A DNA stretch of 48,714 bases, from assembly GCA_947463885.1 (NCBI GenBank), contig CANHUQ010000003.1, forward strand, positions 1-48,714, in the 5' to 3' direction. Made by a program: the position numbers and the translations under genes. The DNA comes from Burkholderiales bacterium. Lineage in GTDB: Bacteria > Pseudomonadota > Gammaproteobacteria > Burkholderiales > Burkholderiaceae_E. The notes beneath the pieces are model-generated. The model saw only the letters and a program-made list of their open reading frames with translations, did no database searches and was not told the DNA's origin. The stretch's first letter is position 1, and each line of letters starts with the position of its first letter. Of the stretch, positions 45,463 to 48,714 are shown piece by piece.

Positions 45463-45492
45463 CGAACGGCCTGCTGCCAGGCATGCCGTTCG
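45463..45492 (+). terminator. inverted repeat after rutE
   Basis: CGAACGGC (45463-45470) and GCCGTTCG (45485-45492) are perfect 8-base arms; the loop contains a second stem, GCCTG-CTGC-CAGGC. It starts 14 bases after the rutE stop. No T-run, so termination is uncertain; it may instead stabilise the 3' end. Confidence 0.35.
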
Positions 45493-45542
45493 GGCAATCT
45501 GGTTCGGACAATCTGTATAGCTGGTCGCAGCATCGGAAGGCT

Positions 45543-45571
45543 CTTGAATTCCTGCTGCGCGTGCCCTATCT
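45543..45571 (+). promoter_or_regulatory. heat-shock (RpoH) type promoter of hsp20
   Basis: CTTGAA (45543-45548), 15 bases, then CCCTATCT (45564-45571) matches the sigma-32 consensus CTTGAA N13-17 CCCCATNT with one change in the -10. Transcription would begin near 45578, giving a leader of about 45 bases before the hsp20 ATG. No ROSE-like thermometer is evident in that leader. Confidence 0.6.
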
Positions 45572-45622
45572 GCGGAGTGTGGCTGACTGACAGCCGCCCC
45601 ATCACCCCTCAGGAGTGCGCAA

Positions 45623-46069
45623 ATGACCAAGATTTCTGTATACGACCCGTTCGCCGAAGTATTCCCGTCGATTTTTCGCAGCATGTTCACCGCCGCCCCC
45701 GAACCGCAGGCGGGTGCTGCAAGCGCTGCGCCTGCCGTGCCAACCGTGGCCATGCGCGTCGATGTGATCGAGACGGCTGAAGGCTATCTGCTGCGCGCCG
45801 ACCTGCCGGGTGTGCCTAAGGAAGCCATTCAGATCGACATTGACGCCAATCGCGTGACCTTGCGTGCGCAACCGGTGCGTGATGCCGAACCCAAAGCCGA
45901 AGGGCGCGTGCTGCGCAGCGAGCGTTTCGATGGGCACTACGCCCGCAGTTTCGCGCTGTCCGACGAGATCGACGAATCGCGTGCAACAGCGCGCGTTGAT
46001 AACGGTGTGCTCGAGTTGACGCTGCCGCGCAAGGCTGGTGTCGGACCGACCAGACTGACGGTGCAGTAA
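45623..46069 (+). CDS. small heat-shock protein (Hsp20/alpha-crystallin)
   Basis: 148 aa. Alpha-crystallin domain about 40-140: MRVDVIETAEGYLLRADLPG, KEAIQIDIDANRVTLRA, RSERFDGHYARSFALSDEID and the signature DNGVLELTLPRKAG. ATP-independent holdase that keeps unfolded proteins soluble. AGGAG lies seven bases before the ATG. It has its own RpoH-type promoter and a strong terminator, so it is a single-gene unit. The tail (PTRLTVQ) lacks an obvious IxI oligomerisation motif. Confidence 0.95.
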   Translation: MTKISVYDPFAEVFPSIFRSMFTAAPEPQAGAASAAPAVPTVAMRVDVIETAEGYLLRADLPGVPKEAIQIDIDANRVTLRAQPVRDAEPKAEGRVLRSERFDGHYARSFALSDEIDESRATARVDNGVLELTLPRKAGVGPTRLTVQ

Positions 46070-46104
46070 AGCATCTGGGCAAAGCTTTCCGTGACGGAAT
46101 GCAC

Positions 46105-46138
46105 AATCCCCGCGTGGCGACATGCGGGGATTTTTTTT
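46105..46138 (+). terminator. rho-independent terminator of hsp20
   Basis: AATCCCCGC (46105-46113) pairs with GCGGGGATT (46124-46132), followed by a run of T to 46138; GCACAA/TTGTGC extends the stem at the base. Located 36 bases after the hsp20 stop. The clearest intrinsic terminator in the window. Confidence 0.85.
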
Positions 46139-46141
46139 GTG

Positions 46142-46179
46142 CGACCCCTACCATCGACTAAGTCGGTACTAAGGGGTCG
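46142..46179. repeat. nested inverted repeat downstream of the hsp20 terminator
   Basis: Outer arms CGACCCCT (46142-46149) and AGGGGTCG (46172-46179) are perfect; inside them CGACT-A-AGTCG (46155-46165) is another perfect dyad flanked by ACC/GGT. It sits four bases after the terminator T-run and 100 bases before the DUF2279-like gene, so it may be a regulator site or a second transcription barrier. The remaining sequence to 46279 shows only weak promoter-like TTTACA (46228). Confidence 0.7.
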
Positions 46180-46279
46180 GTTCAGACGAGCGGTCGGTAT
46201 GTCTCGATGAAAGGTGTTTAACTCTTTTTACAAAGCCTCTGTTCGAAGTGAATAAAGTCGCAGCCATCAGGAGGCTGTG

Positions 46280-46753
46280 ATGAAAATCACCCGAAATTCG
46301 AGCAATACCGCATGCGGTTTCAGATCAACGGACGTTCAAGGCCGATCGGCGCGCCGCATCACCTGGATGCTTGCCTTGGCTGCTGCGATCGTGAGCGCCC
46401 CGGCGCATGCCAATGGATCCACTGATTCTTGGTTTGGTCAGGACAAGGCGATGCACTTCGGCATGTCGGCACCACTTGGCATGCTGGGCGCCTCGGTGGC
46501 CGAGAAGCTCGGCTACACCGGCAAGACCGAGCGCCTGGTGGTGGGCGCGGCGCTGGGCATGATGCCCGGACTCGCCAAGGAGTGGGCCGATCGCTACAAC
46601 CCGCGTGCCACCGCCTCGGTCAAGGACATGGCCTTCAATGTATTAGGCGCCATGTTGGGCGCAGCTGCCGTTGAATGCTGCACGGTGCGAGCGCTGTCGT
46701 CGCGTCGGGACCGCTTCGACGGATTGGCTGTGGAGTATCGGATCGAGTTCTGA
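46280..46753 (+). CDS. exported DUF2279/YfiM-like protein
   Basis: 157 aa from the ATG at 46280, with a perfect AGGAGG five bases upstream (a GTG three bases earlier is too close). A long basic n-region and hydrophobic stretch (about 28-42) ending in AHA-N form a signal peptide. The mature part WFGQDKAMHFGMSAPLGMLGA with GMMPGLAKEWADRYNPRATASVKDM resembles DUF2279 proteins such as YfiM: a DKxxHF start and an acid-rich K-E-x-x-D segment between two hydrophobic helices. Function unknown; probably a small envelope protein. Confidence 0.7.
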   Translation: MKITRNSSNTACGFRSTDVQGRSARRITWMLALAAAIVSAPAHANGSTDSWFGQDKAMHFGMSAPLGMLGASVAEKLGYTGKTERLVVGAALGMMPGLAKEWADRYNPRATASVKDMAFNVLGAMLGAAAVECCTVRALSSRRDRFDGLAVEYRIEF

Positions 46754-46766
46754 TCGCATCATCAGC

Positions 46767-46785
46767 GGCTGACGCATGCGCAGCC
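46767..46785. terminator. weak hairpin between converging genes
   Basis: GGCTG-A-CGCATGCG-CAGCC folds into a stem with one bulge in the 40-base gap between the DUF2279-like gene and the converging ABC ATPase gene. No T-run; low support. Confidence 0.25.
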
Positions 46786-46793
46786 ACCAGGGT

Positions 46794-47573
46794 TCAAGCC
46801 ACAGGCCATACTGCCCACGAGCGGCCCGCGTCACACCGCTCGATCCGAATCGCTCCATCAAAGACAGCCTCCAGCTCACGGTGCATGTGGCGGTCATGCA
46901 CTGCACCCTGCGCCCTGACGGTGCCTTCTGTCACAACCACCACCCGATCAGCCTGCAAGGCGTGAGTCAGATCGTGTTCCGCCGTCAGCACGGCGTGCCC
47001 CGCCTGAGTACGTAAGCGAAGTGCCCGCATCAGCTGGCGCCGGTACTGAGGGTCCAGGTGCGCACAGGGCTCATCCATCAGCGTGACGGCCGCCTGCGTC
47101 GCCAGTGCGCGGGCGATCAGCACCCGCTGCCTTTCGCCGCCCGACAACTCAGACAACCTTCGGGAGGCCAGGTGCGTGCAACCGGTGGCAGCCATGGCCT
47201 CGTCTGTGGCCCGATGGTCCCGACCGTCGGCTGATCCAGTGAGCCCGTGATAGGGCAGCCGACCCAGCATCACCACTTCGCGCGCGATGAGATCCGTGTC
47301 CATGGGCCCCTGCTGCGAGAGCCATGCCAGTTGACGTGCCCGCTCGCGGCGCGGCCAGGCCGACAAGGCGCGGCCGTCTAAAGACACTTCGCCCGACTGA
47401 ACCGCAAGCACACCTGCAAGCGCAGCCATGGCGGTGCTTTTACCTGCGCCATTCGGTCCGACCAGCGCCGTCCAGGTGCCTGGCGGCACTTCAAGAGACA
47501 AACCTCTCAGGACGGCTCGACCACCGCGTTCGACATGCAGCTGATGGGCCTGTAGGCCGATCGGATCACTCAT
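46794..47573 (-). CDS. ABC transporter ATP-binding protein, FecE/BtuD type
   Basis: 259 aa from the ATG at 47573, overlapping the permease stop (ATGA). Walker A GPNGAGKST (39-47), Q-loop near Gln87, signature LSGGERQ (143-149), Walker B VTLMDEP (163-169) and H-loop His200. Subfamily features (start LQAHQLHVERGGRAVLRGLSLEVPPG) fit importers of iron-siderophore, heme or vitamin B12. Energises the FecCD-type permease encoded directly upstream. The frame is open further upstream inside the permease gene but without sense. Confidence 0.92.
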   Translation of the reverse strand: MSDPIGLQAHQLHVERGGRAVLRGLSLEVPPGTWTALVGPNGAGKSTAMAALAGVLAVQSGEVSLDGRALSAWPRRERARQLAWLSQQGPMDTDLIAREVVMLGRLPYHGLTGSADGRDHRATDEAMAATGCTHLASRRLSELSGGERQRVLIARALATQAAVTLMDEPCAHLDPQYRRQLMRALRLRTQAGHAVLTAEHDLTHALQADRVVVVTEGTVRAQGAVHDRHMHRELEAVFDGAIRIERCDAGRSWAVWPVA

Positions 47574-48592
47574 GCGAGATCCTCTCGAGCGGTACGTCGA
47601 CGCAGCAGTGCCAGCAGATATGCGCCGCCCAGGATGGCGGTCAACAGACCGACCGGTAACTCGCCCGGCGCCCAGACCGTGCGAGCGATGACATCGGCTA
47701 GCAGCAGGAGGGTGGCTCCGCACAGGGCACTCAGTAGGAGCAGCGGCGCGTGGGTCAGTGGCACCGTGCGGCGGACCAGATGCGGGGCGGCCAGACCAAT
47801 GAAGCCAATCAGCCCGGCCTGCGCCACAGCGGTGCCCGTGACCAGGGTCATGGCAGCGATCAGGAACAGTCGGTGGGTTGGGATATCAATGCCCAGGGAT
47901 CTCGCCGTTTCATCGCCCAGCACCAGGGCGTCCAGTGCGCGCGCGCGCCGCACCGCCACGCCCAGGCTGAGCGCAAGACTCAGTCCGAGCAAGATGACCC
48001 CTGTCCAGTCGATCAGGCTGGTAGACCCCAGCAAAAAGGATTGGCGTGCGCGCAGCGCCTGCGGAGCGAACAGCGCAATGAGGTCCGAGAGCGCTCCAAG
48101 GAGCATGCCCACCACGACGCCCGCCAGCAGCATGGCCACCGGCCGGTGCGTGCTGCCAGCCAACAACAGCGTGAGGGAAGTGCCAAGCACGGCACCCACA
48201 AATGCGGCACCTGAAAGGCCGACGGCCGAACCTGCGGCGGCCCACCCCGCCCACTCCACCCCAAGTGGCCACATGCCGCCCGCCAGTCCGCCAGCCAGTG
48301 CCAGCGTGGCTGTCACTGCAAGCCCGGCACCGGATGCCGTCCCGAGCAGGTATGGATCGGCCAACGGATTGCGAAACAGGCCCTGCGCGATGGCACCTGC
48401 CAGTCCGAGGGCCGCACCTGTGAGCCACGCGCCGAGCGTGCGCGGCAGTCGGATGGCGCTCACCAGCGACTGGGTGTTCTGAAGCGACCAAGGGGATGAG
48501 CAACCGTCGCTGCCGCACAGCACTCCCGCAAGAACGCCCCCGGCGCTCAGGCTTACCAGAAGGATCGTCAGGCGAACTGGATTCAGGCTCAT
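47570..48592 (-). CDS. ABC transporter permease, FecCD/BtuC family
   Basis: 340 aa from the ATG at 48592, which overlaps the stop of the binding-protein gene (ATGA). About ten hydrophobic segments. Family motifs: RLPRTLGAWLTGAALGLAGAIAQGLFRNPLADPYLLGTASGAG near the N-terminus, GDETARSLGI and GFIGLAAPHLVRR (contact loop for the ATPase), and GELPVGLLTAILGG at the C-terminus. Imports cobalamin, heme or ferric siderophore; the ligand cannot be decided from the permease. Confidence 0.93.
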   Translation of the reverse strand: MSLNPVRLTILLVSLSAGGVLAGVLCGSDGCSSPWSLQNTQSLVSAIRLPRTLGAWLTGAALGLAGAIAQGLFRNPLADPYLLGTASGAGLAVTATLALAGGLAGGMWPLGVEWAGWAAAGSAVGLSGAAFVGAVLGTSLTLLLAGSTHRPVAMLLAGVVVGMLLGALSDLIALFAPQALRARQSFLLGSTSLIDWTGVILLGLSLALSLGVAVRRARALDALVLGDETARSLGIDIPTHRLFLIAAMTLVTGTAVAQAGLIGFIGLAAPHLVRRTVPLTHAPLLLLSALCGATLLLLADVIARTVWAPGELPVGLLTAILGGAYLLALLRRRTAREDLA

Positions 48593-48714
48593 GAAGACTC
48601 GGGGCGTGCGCCGTTTGCCAGGCACTGTGCGATACGTTGCGAGGCTTCGCCCAGGCGTGGACCGGGCCGCACGATCGCGTCATAAGCCTCAGGCACAAAG
48701 GGGCAGCTTCGGGA
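48589..48714 (-). CDS. ABC transporter substrate-binding protein, C-terminal end (cut by window edge)
   Basis: Only the last 41 codons are present. The frame reads FVPEAYDAIVRPGPRLGEASQRIAQCLAN, the usual ending of BtuF/FecB-like periplasmic binding proteins, where RPGPRL precedes the last helix. The stop overlaps the permease ATG by ATGA, completing a binding protein-permease-ATPase order. RPGPRL is seen often in BtuF-like cobalamin-binding proteins, which mildly favours vitamin B12. Confidence 0.75.
   Translation of the reverse strand, partial: SRSCPFVPEAYDAIVRPGPRLGEASQRIAQCLANGARPESS

Noticed and set aside
48589-48714. Cobalamin riboswitch sought near the ABC importer
   Set aside because: The start of the operon is outside the window; nothing in the visible part fits a B12 box.

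Overview
The window is GC-rich, densely coded bacterial chromosome. It contains no mobile elements, rRNA, tRNA or CRISPR that I can see. The gene content points to a betaproteobacterium of the order Burkholderiales, probably near Alcaligenaceae. The evidence is a Bug-family periplasmic binding protein, aceK next to isovaleryl-CoA dehydrogenase, mreBCD-mrdA-rodA diverging from gatCAB, and pyrE/xth after gatB. Species-level assignment is not possible from this alone.

Layout, left to right. (1) 1-4959: an exported module of poorly characterised proteins on the minus strand (two DUF1254/DUF1214 proteins, a putative lipoprotein, and the start of a DUF3604 protein) diverging from a LysR regulator. 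(2) 5061-9444: an acyl-CoA ligase and an aminoglycoside-phosphotransferase-like kinase with overlapping ends, a FitA/VapC-type toxin-antitoxin pair with a palindromic operator, and a DUF1415 gene. (3) 9458-18742: a long minus-strand acyl-CoA/leucine-degradation cluster: isovaleryl-CoA dehydrogenase, aceK, thiolase, a second acyl-CoA dehydrogenase, dienelactone hydrolase, a divergent DapB-like reductase, a HAD hydrolase and methylcrotonyl-CoA carboxylase beta subunit. AceK in this set would link acetyl-CoA production to the glyoxylate-shunt branch point. (4) 18848-26743: mixed metabolism: metallo-beta-lactamase-fold hydrolase, purT, a membrane protein with a spermidine-synthase-like domain, a SMUG-type uracil-DNA glycosylase, a cupin dioxygenase, a Gfo/Idh/MocA oxidoreductase and a quinone oxidoreductase.

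(5) 26765-32369: the complete rod-shape operon mreB-mreC-mreD-mrdA-rodA. (6) 32580-36344: gatC-gatA-[lipoprotein]-gatB. gatC has no ATG/GTG/TTG in a sensible place and appears to start at CTG. (7) 36377-39925: pyrE, xth, a Bug-type binding protein and an M48 metallopeptidase. (8) 40046-45448: an AmpG-type permease joined to an omega-amino-acid:pyruvate transaminase, both subunits of a 3-oxoacid CoA-transferase, a DUF4440 protein and RutE. The transaminase and RutE could act together on malonic semialdehyde. (9) 45543-46753: hsp20 with a good RpoH-type promoter and a strong terminator, then a DUF2279/YfiM-like exported protein. (10) 46794-48714: a FecCD/BtuCDF-type ABC importer, cut by the right edge.

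No stretch longer than about 210 bases lacks a gene. The largest gaps (32370-32579, 46070-46279, 45449-45622) hold promoters, a terminator and inverted or direct repeats, annotated below. No system here is clearly new. The best leads are the DUF1254/DUF3604 module, the CTG-initiated gatC, the DapB-like protein without its catalytic histidines, the ligase-kinase pair, and several short tandem repeats and dyads at gene boundaries.
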